Assembly: GCF_009932475.1 (NCBI RefSeq)
Contig: NZ_BJOV01000005.1
Location: forward strand, 620,001-684,000
Length of the DNA stretch: 64,000 bases
DNA from: Gordonia spumicola
Lineage (GTDB): Bacteria > Actinomycetota > Actinomycetes > Mycobacteriales > Mycobacteriaceae
Reading direction: 5' to 3'
In this document: positions 9,364 to 16,106 of the stretch, one piece after another
How the letters are laid out: each line of letters opens with the position of its first letter
Numbering within the stretch: the stretch's first letter is position 1
Notes under the pieces: model-generated
What the model saw: only the letters and a program-made list of their open reading frames with translations
Database searches by the model: none
Told to the model about the DNA's origin: nothing
Program-made: the position numbers and the translations under genes

Positions 9364-10233
9364 GTGCCCGAACTCCCCGAGGTCGAGACCATTCGGTCGG
9401 GACTCGCGCCGTACCTGGCCGGGCGGACCGTCGAATCGGTCGAGGTGCTGCACCCACGTGCCGTGCGTCGACATGTCGGCGGCGGGTCGGACCTGGAGAA
9501 CAGGTTGCGCGGCAAGCGCTTCGAGTCCGTCGACCGACGCGGCAAGTATCTGTGGCTCACCGGTGGCGATGCGACCGATGAGGTGGCGATCGTGGTCCAC
9601 CTCGGTATGAGCGGTCAGCTCCTGATCAGCGATGACGATGCTCCCGATCCCGGTCATCTGCGTATCCGTGTGCGGCTCGACGACGGCAGACAGCTGCGGT
9701 TCGTCGATCAGCGAACGTTCGGCGGCTGGCACGTCGACGAACTGGTGACGGTCGGGGACCGGGCGCTGCCGGAATCGGTCGCGCACATCGCGCCAGACCC
9801 GTTCGAGGACGCCTACGACCCCGATCGGGTGGTCGCGGTGCTCCGGAAGAAGGACACCGAGATCAAGCGGGCGATCCTCGACCAGACGATCGTCTCCGGT
9901 GTCGGCAACATCTACGCCGACGAGTCCCTCTGGCGCGCACAGCTGCACGGGCGCCGCCGGACGCGCGGCATCACCAAGGCCGCGCTCGGCGACCTGCTCC
10001 GGTTCGCCTCCGACGTGATGGGCGAGGCGATCAAAGTCGGCGGCACGTCGTTCGACGATCTGTACGTGAACGTCAACGGGCAGTCGGGGTACTTCGATAG
10101 GAATCTACATTCATATGGCAGACATGGCCGACCATGTCCGAGGTGCGGAACGCTCATCGTGAGGGAGCAGTTCATGAATCGGGGCTCCCACTTCTGCCCG
10201 AAGTGTCAGCCACCGCCACGAAGTAGGCGCTGA
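9364..10233 (+). CDS. mutM: Formamidopyrimidine-DNA glycosylase with element-supplied 3' end
   Basis: MutM/Fpg removes 8-oxoguanine and ring-opened purines. The GTG at 9364 gives PELPEVET, where the proline after the initiator is the catalytic nucleophile. The 289-residue protein has the H2TH region ([14 protein letters not shown]) and ends with a Cys4 zinc finger: CPRC, 16 residues, CPKC. About the last 40 codons lie beyond the inferred integration crossover and so come from the inserted element. The enzyme appears intact. Displaced versions of the same 3' end occur at 32049-32201 and 33751-33840. Confidence 0.93.
   Translation: MPELPEVETIRSGLAPYLAGRTVESVEVLHPRAVRRHVGGGSDLENRLRGKRFESVDRRGKYLWLTGGDATDEVAIVVHLGMSGQLLISDDDAPDPGHLRIRVRLDDGRQLRFVDQRTFGGWHVDELVTVGDRALPESVAHIAPDPFEDAYDPDRVVAVLRKKDTEIKRAILDQTIVSGVGNIYADESLWRAQLHGRRRTRGITKAALGDLLRFASDVMGEAIKVGGTSFDDLYVNVNGQSGYFDRNLHSYGRHGRPCPRCGTLIVREQFMNRGSHFCPKCQPPPRSRR
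10081..10233 (+). other. Left attachment junction (attL) inside mutM
   Basis: This 153-base stretch aligns without gaps to 32049-32201 at the other end of the element. Over the final 123 bases (10111-10233 against 32079-32201) I count 108 matches, with a perfect 23-base run near the zinc-finger codons. The 5' part is less alike (GYFDR and YGR codons conserved), so the crossover probably lies in roughly 10088-10130. The exact core dinucleotide cannot be fixed from the sequence alone. Confidence 0.75.
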
Positions 10234-10260
10234 CCGGGGCCGGTGAACACCCCGGCCGGT
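10233..10260 (+). terminator. Hairpin after mutM
   Basis: A GC-rich interrupted dyad (ACCGG at 10233 pairing with CCGGT at 10260, with alternative GGGG/CCCC pairing inside) follows the mutM stop. There is no strong T-tract. It probably ends the rnc-mutM transcript and was brought in by the element. Confidence 0.4.
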
Positions 10261-10263
10261 TCA

Positions 10264-10283
10264 TTACTTGCACATGCAAGTAA
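10264..10283. promoter_or_regulatory. 20-bp perfect palindrome, candidate operator/promoter
   Basis: TTACTTGCA and TGCAAGTAA flank a CA centre, a perfect dyad 30 bases before the phosphatase start. A -10-like TATATA lies at 10294-10299, so the dyad would cover the -35 region, and AAGGGGG at 10302-10308 is the ribosome binding site. It looks like a repressor operator controlling the first cargo gene; the repressor is not identified (the XRE protein at 14284 is one candidate). Confidence 0.6.
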
Positions 10284-10313
10284 AACCGAGCCGTATATAA
10301 GAAGGGGGAACCT

Positions 10314-11066
10314 GTGACCATCACCTACGCCATTCCCGACACCCACGGTTGCGTCGACGAGCTGCGAGACGCCTTGACCAAGGTCGACATCTCCGACCCG
10401 ACCACCAGCCTCGTCTTCCTCGGCGACTACGTCGACCGCGGTCCCGACAGTGCAGGCGTCCTCACTGCTGTGAAGGACCAGTGCGACGCACGCCCTGACC
10501 AGGTCATCGCGCTCGCTGGCAACCATGAGCGCTGGTTTCTCGCCTGGATCGACGCCGACGACAGCGACCCCACCTGGCTGCTCGCCGACACGGGCCTGAC
10601 TACGACCCGCTCATTCCTGCCGACCGAGGTCGTCGAGCAGGCCGTATCCGCGCTGGCGGACGGGACTGTCGACACCGTCAACGGCGCCCTCAAGCGCGAA
10701 ATCGTCTCCCGTCATGGCGATCTGATCGCCTGGATGCGCGAGCGGCCTCTGCATCACGAGACCGCTACGCACATCTACGTCCACGCTGGCGTCGACGAAG
10801 AAGCCGGACCGATGTGGGCGTCAATGACGACCGCCGAGACGTTCACCGAGAAGTACCCACCGTCGCTCGGCAAGCACGCCGTCGGCAAGGTCATCGTCGC
10901 CGGCCACACCGGCGTCGGTCCGCTGCACGCCCGCGAGGGCCGGATGCGCTGCTGGGAGCCGTATGTCGATGCTGGTCACGTGTACCTCGACGGGCGAGTC
11001 GAGACCACCGGCCAGCTCAACGTCATGCGCTACGACAGCGTGAGTCGGACGACGTCCTTCCTTTGA
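10314..11066 (+). CDS. PPP-type serine/threonine phosphatase / metallophosphoesterase
   Basis: The 250-residue product carries the complete calcineurin-like metal-site set in order: DTHG near the N-terminus, GDYVDRGPDS, GNHERW, HVHAGV and GHTGV. The order and length match bacterial and phage PPP phosphatases that dephosphorylate proteins or di-adenosine polyphosphates. GTG 10314 has a strong purine-rich ribosome binding site. It is the first gene of the element and stands alone between a palindromic operator and a terminator. Its substrate is unknown; interference with host signalling is a guess. Confidence 0.82.
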   Translation: MTITYAIPDTHGCVDELRDALTKVDISDPTTSLVFLGDYVDRGPDSAGVLTAVKDQCDARPDQVIALAGNHERWFLAWIDADDSDPTWLLADTGLTTTRSFLPTEVVEQAVSALADGTVDTVNGALKREIVSRHGDLIAWMRERPLHHETATHIYVHAGVDEEAGPMWASMTTAETFTEKYPPSLGKHAVGKVIVAGHTGVGPLHAREGRMRCWEPYVDAGHVYLDGRVETTGQLNVMRYDSVSRTTSFL

Positions 11067-11074
11067 CACGCGGC

Positions 11075-11116
11075 ACAAACACCCGCCGGCCGGTGGCTGG
11101 CGGGTGCTTGTTCTCT
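11075..11116 (+). terminator. Intrinsic terminator after the phosphatase gene
   Basis: An imperfect stem runs from 11075 to 11111 (one A/C mismatch, one G-U pair, loop GGT at 11092-11094), ending in CTTGTTCT. It starts nine bases after the phosphatase stop. Between here and 11394 I see no gene, only the inverted repeat at 11314-11350. Confidence 0.7.
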
Positions 11117-11313
11117 CGATTCGCTGTGCGCCGCCATCTGCACGCGATCTACTGGTGGGCGTGGACGTATGCCCGAGCCAGTCCAATCCCACTCCATTCG
11201 AGCAACATACGTCACCACCCATTCGGCGCGTCTCACACGGGTACTCCCAGTGGAACAGTGCGCCAGCACCGCAAATTGCGTCTCAATAGGGTAGGGTAGC
11301 GGCATTTATGGAC

Positions 11314-11350
11314 ATCTGTCACATAATCCCTTAGACTTGTAGCGACAGAT
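11314..11350. promoter_or_regulatory. Inverted repeat ahead of resolvase operon (possible res site)
   Basis: ATCTGTC (11314-11320) and GACAGAT (11344-11350) are perfect 7-bp inverted arms 23 bp apart, in an AT-rich patch 44 bases before a small gene that overlaps a serine resolvase. Paired inverted arms next to a resolvase gene are typical of a resolvase-binding site that doubles as its autoregulated promoter. Only one such pair is evident, so this is tentative. Confidence 0.4.
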
Positions 11351-11393
11351 ACGGAGTGCCGCGACGGACGCGGACGACGACAGGAGACACCCC

Positions 11394-11549
11394 ATGCCGA
11401 ACGCAACCACCGCATTCGATCGCGACATCGACGTCGTCCAGCATGTTCCCTCGGTCCCGCTGCACATCGTCGAGCACGACGGCCAACGCAGCAGGACGAT
11501 CCGGCCCCGCGGCCCGCACCGCCATATCGTCGTCACCGAGATGAAGTGA
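11394..11549 (+). CDS. Small hypothetical protein (51 aa)
   Basis: A 51-residue frame begins at an ATG with CAGGAGA seven bases upstream and ends TEMK, with its stop overlapping the GTG of the resolvase by four bases. The product is mixed and rich in His, Arg and Val (IVEHDGQRSRTIRPRGPH). No family is recognised. The good ribosome binding site and the coupled overlap support translation; it may be a leader or regulator for the resolvase. Confidence 0.55.
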   Translation: MPNATTAFDRDIDVVQHVPSVPLHIVEHDGQRSRTIRPRGPHRHIVVTEMK

Positions 11550-12112
11550 CCGGCCAGCGCGTCGGCTATGTCCGGGTGTCCACCGCCGATCAGAACGAGG
11601 TCCGCCAGCTCGACGGTGTCGAGTTGGACGAGGTCTTCGTCGACAAGGCCAGCGGCCGGACCCGCGACCGGCCGCAGCTCGACGCGCTGATCAAGTACGT
11701 CCGCAAGGGCGACACGGTGTTCGTCCACTCCCTCGACCGCCTGGCCCGCAACGTCACCGACCTACAAGGCATCATCGCCGACCTGAACGTCAAGGGCGTG
11801 CGCGTCGAGGTCACCACGCAAGGTCTGGTGTTCACCGGCGACGAGAACCCGATGACGAAAATGCTGCTGCAAATGCTCGGTGCCGTCGCGGAGTTCGAGC
11901 TGGCGACCATCCGGGAGCGCCAGGCCGAGGGCATCGCCAAGGCCAAAGCCGCGGGCAAGTACAAGGGCCGCAAGGCCGCGCTCACCCCGGAGCAGGCTCA
12001 GGAGATCGCTCGCCGCCACGCCGGCGGTGCGGGCGAGGGGATCACCGCGCTAGCCAAGGAGTTCGGCGTCTCTCGGCAGACTGTATACCGCTACCTGGCC
12101 GAGGTCCGGTAG
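11546..12112 (+). CDS. Small serine recombinase (resolvase/invertase family)
   Basis: The 188-residue protein has the Tn3-resolvase/Hin layout. The N-terminal catalytic domain has the active serine in GYVRVSTADQN, then VHSLDRLARN and GAVAEFELATIRERQAEGI, followed by a C-terminal HTH (ITALAKEFGVSRQTVYRYL). It catalyses DNA resolution or inversion through a phosphoserine intermediate. It is separate from the large integrase at the right end and may resolve element multimers or invert a segment. It overlaps the preceding 51-residue frame. Confidence 0.88.
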   Translation: MTGQRVGYVRVSTADQNEVRQLDGVELDEVFVDKASGRTRDRPQLDALIKYVRKGDTVFVHSLDRLARNVTDLQGIIADLNVKGVRVEVTTQGLVFTGDENPMTKMLLQMLGAVAEFELATIRERQAEGIAKAKAAGKYKGRKAALTPEQAQEIARRHAGGAGEGITALAKEFGVSRQTVYRYLAEVR

Positions 12113-12134
12113 CCGCGGCGGCGTAGCCGACGCC

Positions 12135-12173
12135 GAGAGCCTCCTCGACACCACACACGTCGAGGAGGCTCTC
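12135..12173 (+). promoter_or_regulatory. 15-bp perfect hairpin that buries a Shine-Dalgarno sequence
   Basis: Bases 12135-12149 and 12159-12173 form a perfect 15-bp stem with a 9-base loop. The right arm contains AGGAGG, correctly spaced before the ATG at 12176, and the left arm holds the complementary CCTCCT. The structure follows the resolvase stop, so it could end that transcript, and in a read-through message it would hide the ribosome binding site of the next gene. Confidence 0.6.
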
Positions 12174-12175
12174 AC

Positions 12176-12622
12176 ATGTCCACACCCCACGCGTCCCCAG
12201 CAACAACCACCGCAACGCGCTCCGGTTCCCGCGTCGTCGTCACGCGCACCGACGACGTGATCGCCGGTGCCGAGCCGATCGTCAGCGTCATGGTCGATAG
12301 CGGCGACATCATGGCCTTCACCCCGACGACGGCGCTAGACCTTTCCGCGATGCTCGCCCGTGCTGCGACGGACACGATCGCCGTGCAGATCAAGGTCGCG
12401 AATTCCTATCCAGGCGAATCGTTCGAGCACGTCTACGACGTCACCGCTCCCGCGCCGCGGGATCACGAAGACGTCTACGACTGGATGTACGACCACCTCT
12501 GGGAGCACACCGGCGAGGGGCCAGAGTACGCCGCCGTTCCCGCTGCATACGAGGTCGAGATCCTCAGTGCGCCAATCGACTTCGCGCACCTCATCGGCCT
12601 GAAAGTCGACTCTTACGGGTAG
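12176..12622 (+). CDS. Hypothetical acidic protein, first gene of ArdA operon
   Basis: The 148-residue protein has a Ser/Thr-rich N-terminal 20 residues followed by a soluble, acidic domain with DHEDVYDWMYDHLWEH. No family is recognised and there is no signal peptide or membrane segment. It is the first of four consecutive rightward genes that include ArdA, so an accessory role in establishment in a new host is plausible but unproven. The start has AGGAGG seven bases upstream, inside the hairpin arm. Confidence 0.6.
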   Translation: MSTPHASPATTTATRSGSRVVVTRTDDVIAGAEPIVSVMVDSGDIMAFTPTTALDLSAMLARAATDTIAVQIKVANSYPGESFEHVYDVTAPAPRDHEDVYDWMYDHLWEHTGEGPEYAAVPAAYEVEILSAPIDFAHLIGLKVDSYG

Positions 12623-12685
12623 CACGCCGGCGAAGCCGTCGACGGCCTCCACCTCGAACGATCACACCGAGGGAGGGGATCACCC

Positions 12686-13060
12686 ATGACCACCGTTCTC
12701 TGCGACCCGTGGGTCGAGCAACACATCAGTGCAGGGCGCCTGTCACCAGGAGCCCGCGGGCTCACCCGCGAGGCCGCCGCCGAGCAGTACAACAGCGCAA
12801 ACGGCCTTGTTTCGTCGGACGAGGACTACCTCTACACGCCTGGTCAAGCCGCTGACGTCGCCCGCGAGCTGCTCGCCGACATCGGCATCGAGATCGCCGA
12901 GGGCTCGCGCATCCTGCTCACCGACATGACCGGTGGGGCGAGGTGCTGGACCTTCCTCGTCGAGCCCTCGCAACTCGCCTTCGCCTGCGAGCAACACCGA
13001 CTCGTCACCGGCGAATCGATCAACTCCGATGCACTCGAAAGGGCTCTCCCATGGGCATGA
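12686..13060 (+). CDS. Hypothetical protein in ArdA operon
   Basis: The 124-residue product (MTTVLCDPWVEQHISAGRL at the N-terminus) has no recognised domain. It is soluble, with two cysteines near RCWTF and ACEQH. A GAGGGAGGGG ribosome binding site precedes the ATG. Its 3' end overlaps the ardA start by ten bases, which implies translational coupling with the antirestriction gene. Confidence 0.62.
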   Translation: MTTVLCDPWVEQHISAGRLSPGARGLTREAAAEQYNSANGLVSSDEDYLYTPGQAADVARELLADIGIEIAEGSRILLTDMTGGARCWTFLVEPSQLAFACEQHRLVTGESINSDALERALPWA

Positions 13061-13635
13061 CACCATCCGTCGCGATCACCGAGCCCGACCGCCCGCGTGT
13101 CTGGATCGGTTCCCTTGCCGCGTACCACGGCTCGCACGACGGCGTCCCGCGCCTCATCGGCGAGTGGTTCGACGCGACCGACGCGGGCGAGTTCACCGTC
13201 GCCGACCTGCACAGAGGCACCGGCGTGCCGTTCGACCCCGACGACGAGCTGTGGGTGATGGACCTCGACGGGGACTGGCCGGTGCGCCGCGAGATGGACC
13301 CGACCGAAGCTGCCCGCTGGGGCGAGATCCACGAGGAGGTTGGGCCTGAGCGCTGGCCGGCCCTGTGTGCGTGGGTGCGCAGCGGCAGCTACATCGCTGA
13401 GGGCGACAGCGACTTCCCGGTCCTGTCCGATTTCGAGGAGGCGTACTGCGGTTCTGGCTGGGATAGCTTCCAGGACTTCGCCGAGGACCTTGCCGAGGAC
13501 ATCGGCCTACTGTCCGATGTGCCCGAGAGCCTCCAGGCGTACTTCGACATGCGCGCCTGGGCCCGAGACCTCGCGTACGACTACATGACTGAGCGGGACG
13601 CCGACGGCAACCTGCACATCTTCAGGAGTCTCTGA
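13051..13635 (+). CDS. ardA: ArdA-like antirestriction protein
   Basis: ArdA proteins are acidic DNA mimics that block type I restriction enzymes after a mobile element enters a cell. The 194-residue product shows WIGSLAAYHGS near the N-terminus and the family's most conserved region around EAYCGSGWDSFQDFAEDLA, followed by AYFDMRAWARDLAYDY, and it is strongly acidic. ATG 13051 is chosen for its position after CGAAAGGG and its overlap with the preceding gene. The stop overlaps the next start (ATGA). Confidence 0.82.
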   Translation: MGMTPSVAITEPDRPRVWIGSLAAYHGSHDGVPRLIGEWFDATDAGEFTVADLHRGTGVPFDPDDELWVMDLDGDWPVRREMDPTEAARWGEIHEEVGPERWPALCAWVRSGSYIAEGDSDFPVLSDFEEAYCGSGWDSFQDFAEDLAEDIGLLSDVPESLQAYFDMRAWARDLAYDYMTERDADGNLHIFRSL

Positions 13636-13940
13636 TGACCGAACCGACGCTCAGCGACGCGCTCGACCTGCTGCCCGAGGCCTGGCACGACGACGTCGCC
13701 GACGACGCGGCGGCCCAGGGCTGCGCAGTCGGCTACACCTCCGCGGCAGGCGGCCTGCGCACCAAGACGATCGAGCGGATGCAGCGACTCTTTACCGAGC
13801 GGGAGGCCGACGGGGACTGGCAGGCGATGAGTCCCGGTCACCGACTCGACGAGTGCTTTCCGAGCTACTGCGGCATCGGATCGTTCGAGCTGCTCGCCGA
13901 GCTGGGCGTGACGCCGGTCTACGTCCTGCCTGCCGACTGA
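13635..13940 (+). CDS. Small acidic hypothetical protein downstream of ardA
   Basis: A 101-residue acidic protein whose ATG overlaps the ardA stop. No domain is recognised. It has an acidic N-terminal helix (LSDALDLLPEAWHDDVADDAA) and a single Cys-containing motif PSYCGIG. A hairpin terminator follows, so this is the last gene of the operon that began at 12176. Confidence 0.6.
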   Translation: MTEPTLSDALDLLPEAWHDDVADDAAAQGCAVGYTSAAGGLRTKTIERMQRLFTEREADGDWQAMSPGHRLDECFPSYCGIGSFELLAELGVTPVYVLPAD

Positions 13941-13942
13941 TT

Positions 13943-13980
13943 CCACGGGGGCTGGCCGCTGCGCGAGCCGGCCTCCGTGG
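13943..13980 (+). terminator. Hairpin terminator of ardA operon
   Basis: CCACGG-type arms (13943 onward pairing with CCGTGG ending at 13980), with an inner GGCTGG/CCGGCC pairing, form a strong GC stem three bases after the stop. There is no long T-tract. Confidence 0.55.
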
Positions 13981-14035
13981 TCATTCACCTATATGACACC
14001 CGACTTTGCAGGGGGATGTGAGCTGAGTCTCACTC

Positions 14036-14174
14036 TTGACACGATCTGCTACCCTTTTAAGACTTTTAGACAGGCCACCGCGGGAGCGGTCTGCCCAGCT
14101 CATCGCCTATTTTCTGTCACAAACCCCTGCTACCAATGAACGCGTCGCCCATCTGGGCGGCGCGTTTTCTTTTG
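14036..14174 (+). ncRNA. Possible small RNA: promoter-like start and strong terminator without an ORF
   Basis: A TTGACA hexamer (14036-14041) is followed by an AT-rich stretch, an internal ACCGC/GCGGT hairpin, and then a stem (14139-14166, AACGCG/CGCGTT outside and CGCCCA/TGGGCG inside) ending in TTTTCTTTT. This is the best-formed T-tract terminator in the element, yet no convincing ORF precedes it. The -10 box is not clear. The rest of the 343-base gap (13941-14283) holds only the ardA terminator and the lead-in to the XRE gene. Confidence 0.35.
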
Positions 14175-14283
14175 CACTATGCGACGATGCCCATGGCGCA
14201 GTAGTGCAACATAAATCGGACGCTACTGATCGGCCGTGATCCGCACAGCAGGAAGGACGCTATGAACGTGACAAGATGGGCCC

Positions 14284-14577
14284 GTGCCCGCACCAGACGC
14301 CCATATCCCGCAGCGAGAGCTACTCGCGCGGCCCGTGCGTCGTGAGGCCGTGGGGCGAGCGCTGAAAGCGGCCCGAGTCGCCGCGGGTCTCAACAAGCAG
14401 CAGGCAGTCGAGCTGTCCGGCGTTTCCAGGCACTCGCTGATGCGCCTGGAAGCGGGTAGCGGCTCGATGAATCTGGACCGCCTGTGGTCTCTTGCTCGCG
14501 CGTACGGCACCACGCCCAGCGCGATTCTCGCTGCCGCCGAGGCTGACCCGGACGCGGCCGAGACACTGCGGCCCTAA
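14284..14577 (+). CDS. XRE-family HTH transcriptional regulator
   Basis: The 97-residue protein is essentially one Cro/C1-type helix-turn-helix: VGRALKAARVAAGLNKQQ, then AVELSGVSRHSLMRLEAG and LDRLWSLARAYG. It starts at GTG 14284 with a weak ribosome binding site. It is a candidate repressor for the palindromic operators within the element, such as 10264-10283, but nothing in the sequence proves the pairing. Confidence 0.78.
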   Translation: MPAPDAHIPQRELLARPVRREAVGRALKAARVAAGLNKQQAVELSGVSRHSLMRLEAGSGSMNLDRLWSLARAYGTTPSAILAAAEADPDAAETLRP

Positions 14578-14690
14578 TCAGGCTCTCCGCACACACCTTC
14601 ACCTCACGACGTCGACACACTCGACGTTCGCACCCGTGCGCGGGTGCCCACACGCCACCACCTGACACCGCCACCCTGGGAACCACCACC

Positions 14691-15050
14691 ATGAAGAGCA
14701 AGATCATCACCGCCGTCATCGCACTATTCGTCGCCGTCGCCGCTCTGGCCGGCACCACCGCGACCGCTCCCGAGGCCTCTGCCCGGGTCGCCAGCGGCAC
14801 CTACACGTACACGACCGTCAACTTCGGCGTTCCGTCGAAGAGCAAGGCCGTTATCCGCGGGAACGCGCTGACCGTCTACGCGCCGGCAGGTGTCCAGCGC
14901 TACCACCTTCATCAGACCAAGTCCGGGGGCTACTTCGATTTCGCCGGTCAGCGGTACGTCCTGAACAAGCGACCCGGCGGCAGATTCTCGGGAAAGACGT
15001 ACTACGGCCCGTTCGTCATCGGCCACTCGACACTCGTTCCGCGCCGCTGA
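14691..15050 (+). CDS. Small secreted protein
   Basis: The 119-residue product begins with a clear Sec signal peptide (MKSKIITAVIALFVAVAALA, with a likely cleavage after ASA near residue 30). The mature part is basic and rich in Tyr and Gly (YTYTTVNFGV, GKTYYGPFVIG), resembling a small beta-rich secreted domain. No family is recognised. It lies just upstream of the membrane-anchored J-like protein and may act with it at the cell surface. Confidence 0.6.
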   Translation: MKSKIITAVIALFVAVAALAGTTATAPEASARVASGTYTYTTVNFGVPSKSKAVIRGNALTVYAPAGVQRYHLHQTKSGGYFDFAGQRYVLNKRPGGRFSGKTYYGPFVIGHSTLVPRR

Positions 15051-15078
15051 CCACACCCGCTGATCTCGAAGGAGAGCC

Positions 15079-16038
15079 ATGTCTGACCTCGACTTGTACG
15101 CGATTCACAACCTCGACCGGCGCGCACCGTCGCCCGATCTCGCCGCGCAGCTGACTGCCCAGCGCAACGGTGCCGCCGACCCGATCGCTCGCCAGCGGCT
15201 CGATGTTGCTCGTGCCATCCTCGGTGATCCGCAGCGTCGGCAAGCCTACGACGCGCAGCTCGCCGACCCGCAGGCACCGCCGATCACCGAGGCGGTCCTG
15301 GCCGGCTTGGCCGGTCGTCCCGCGCCTGCACCGGACAAGCCTGCGCCCTTCGCGCAGCCACGGGTGCTCGCGGCGGTCGCCGCCGCGCTCGGCGTCCTGC
15401 TGGTCATCGTGGTCTCGGCCGTGGCGTGCAGCGGGGGCGACGATGACGGCGACAGCAGTCGCGACGCCGCTACGCCCGGCACGACGTCCACCCTGACGAC
15501 GGAGCAGACGAAGACGCCGACCGTCTACTCAGCCGAGTACCGCGTCGACGACGCCAGCTTCGTCCCGAGCGCTGCTATGCGGATCGACGCCACGCTCGAT
15601 CTGGAGGCGACCGTTCGCAAGCTTGGGTACGACGGCACCGATTTCGGGTTGCGCGACAGCAGTCACATCAGCCTCAACCGCGTCACTGAGAGCGGCAACA
15701 TCGAGCTGGCCTGGTGTGATCCGAGTTTCGCTGGCGCGAAGAACATACGATGCTTCGTCGTCACCATCACCCCGGAACTCAAGGTGCTGAACGACGTCTC
15801 GTTCCCCGAGGCCGAATTGGGCGCGCACAAGTCCAAGGGAGCGACTGTCAGCGATAAGTATGCGTACGTACGAGTTACCAGCGGAGACCGGCTGCCTACC
15901 AAGGCCATCACGGTCAAGGGCGGCTACACGAAGGCCGAAGCCCTGTCGCTCGTGGCCGGTGCGAGCGACGACGTCGCATACTTCGTAGTGCCAGGCGCAT
16001 TGAAGGTGTACAAGGCGACAGTGGTCTGGGCCGACTGA
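15079..16038 (+). CDS. Membrane protein with degenerate J-like N-terminus and exported domain
   Basis: The 319-residue product has three parts. An N-terminal cytoplasmic region (1-80) contains RLDVARAILGDPQRRQAYD, resembling the end of a DnaJ domain but without the HPD tripeptide. One membrane helix follows (about residues 95-118, AAVAAALGVLLVIVVSAVA), then a Thr/Ser-rich linker and a C-terminal exported domain of about 180 residues with two cysteines. A GAAGGAGAG ribosome binding site precedes the ATG. No named family fits the whole protein. Confidence 0.6.
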   Translation: MSDLDLYAIHNLDRRAPSPDLAAQLTAQRNGAADPIARQRLDVARAILGDPQRRQAYDAQLADPQAPPITEAVLAGLAGRPAPAPDKPAPFAQPRVLAAVAAALGVLLVIVVSAVACSGGDDDGDSSRDAATPGTTSTLTTEQTKTPTVYSAEYRVDDASFVPSAAMRIDATLDLEATVRKLGYDGTDFGLRDSSHISLNRVTESGNIELAWCDPSFAGAKNIRCFVVTITPELKVLNDVSFPEAELGAHKSKGATVSDKYAYVRVTSGDRLPTKAITVKGGYTKAEALSLVAGASDDVAYFVVPGALKVYKATVVWAD

Positions 16039-16045
16039 CCCGCCC

Positions 16046-16102
16046 CCACGCAGCACAGAACCCCCTCACCCGAGTCGGGTGAGGGGGTTCTGTGCTGCGT
16101 GG
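16046..16102. terminator. 26-bp perfect bidirectional terminator
   Basis: Arms 16046-16071 and 16077-16102 are perfectly complementary with a 5-base loop. The hairpin lies between convergent genes (15079-16038 rightward, 16107-17741 leftward) and serves both. Confidence 0.75.
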
Positions 16103-16106
16103 TCGG

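Noticed and set aside
10081..10233. tRNA gene as attachment site
   Set aside because: The repeated sequence at both element ends is mutM coding sequence with the zinc-finger codons, not a cloverleaf-forming tRNA.
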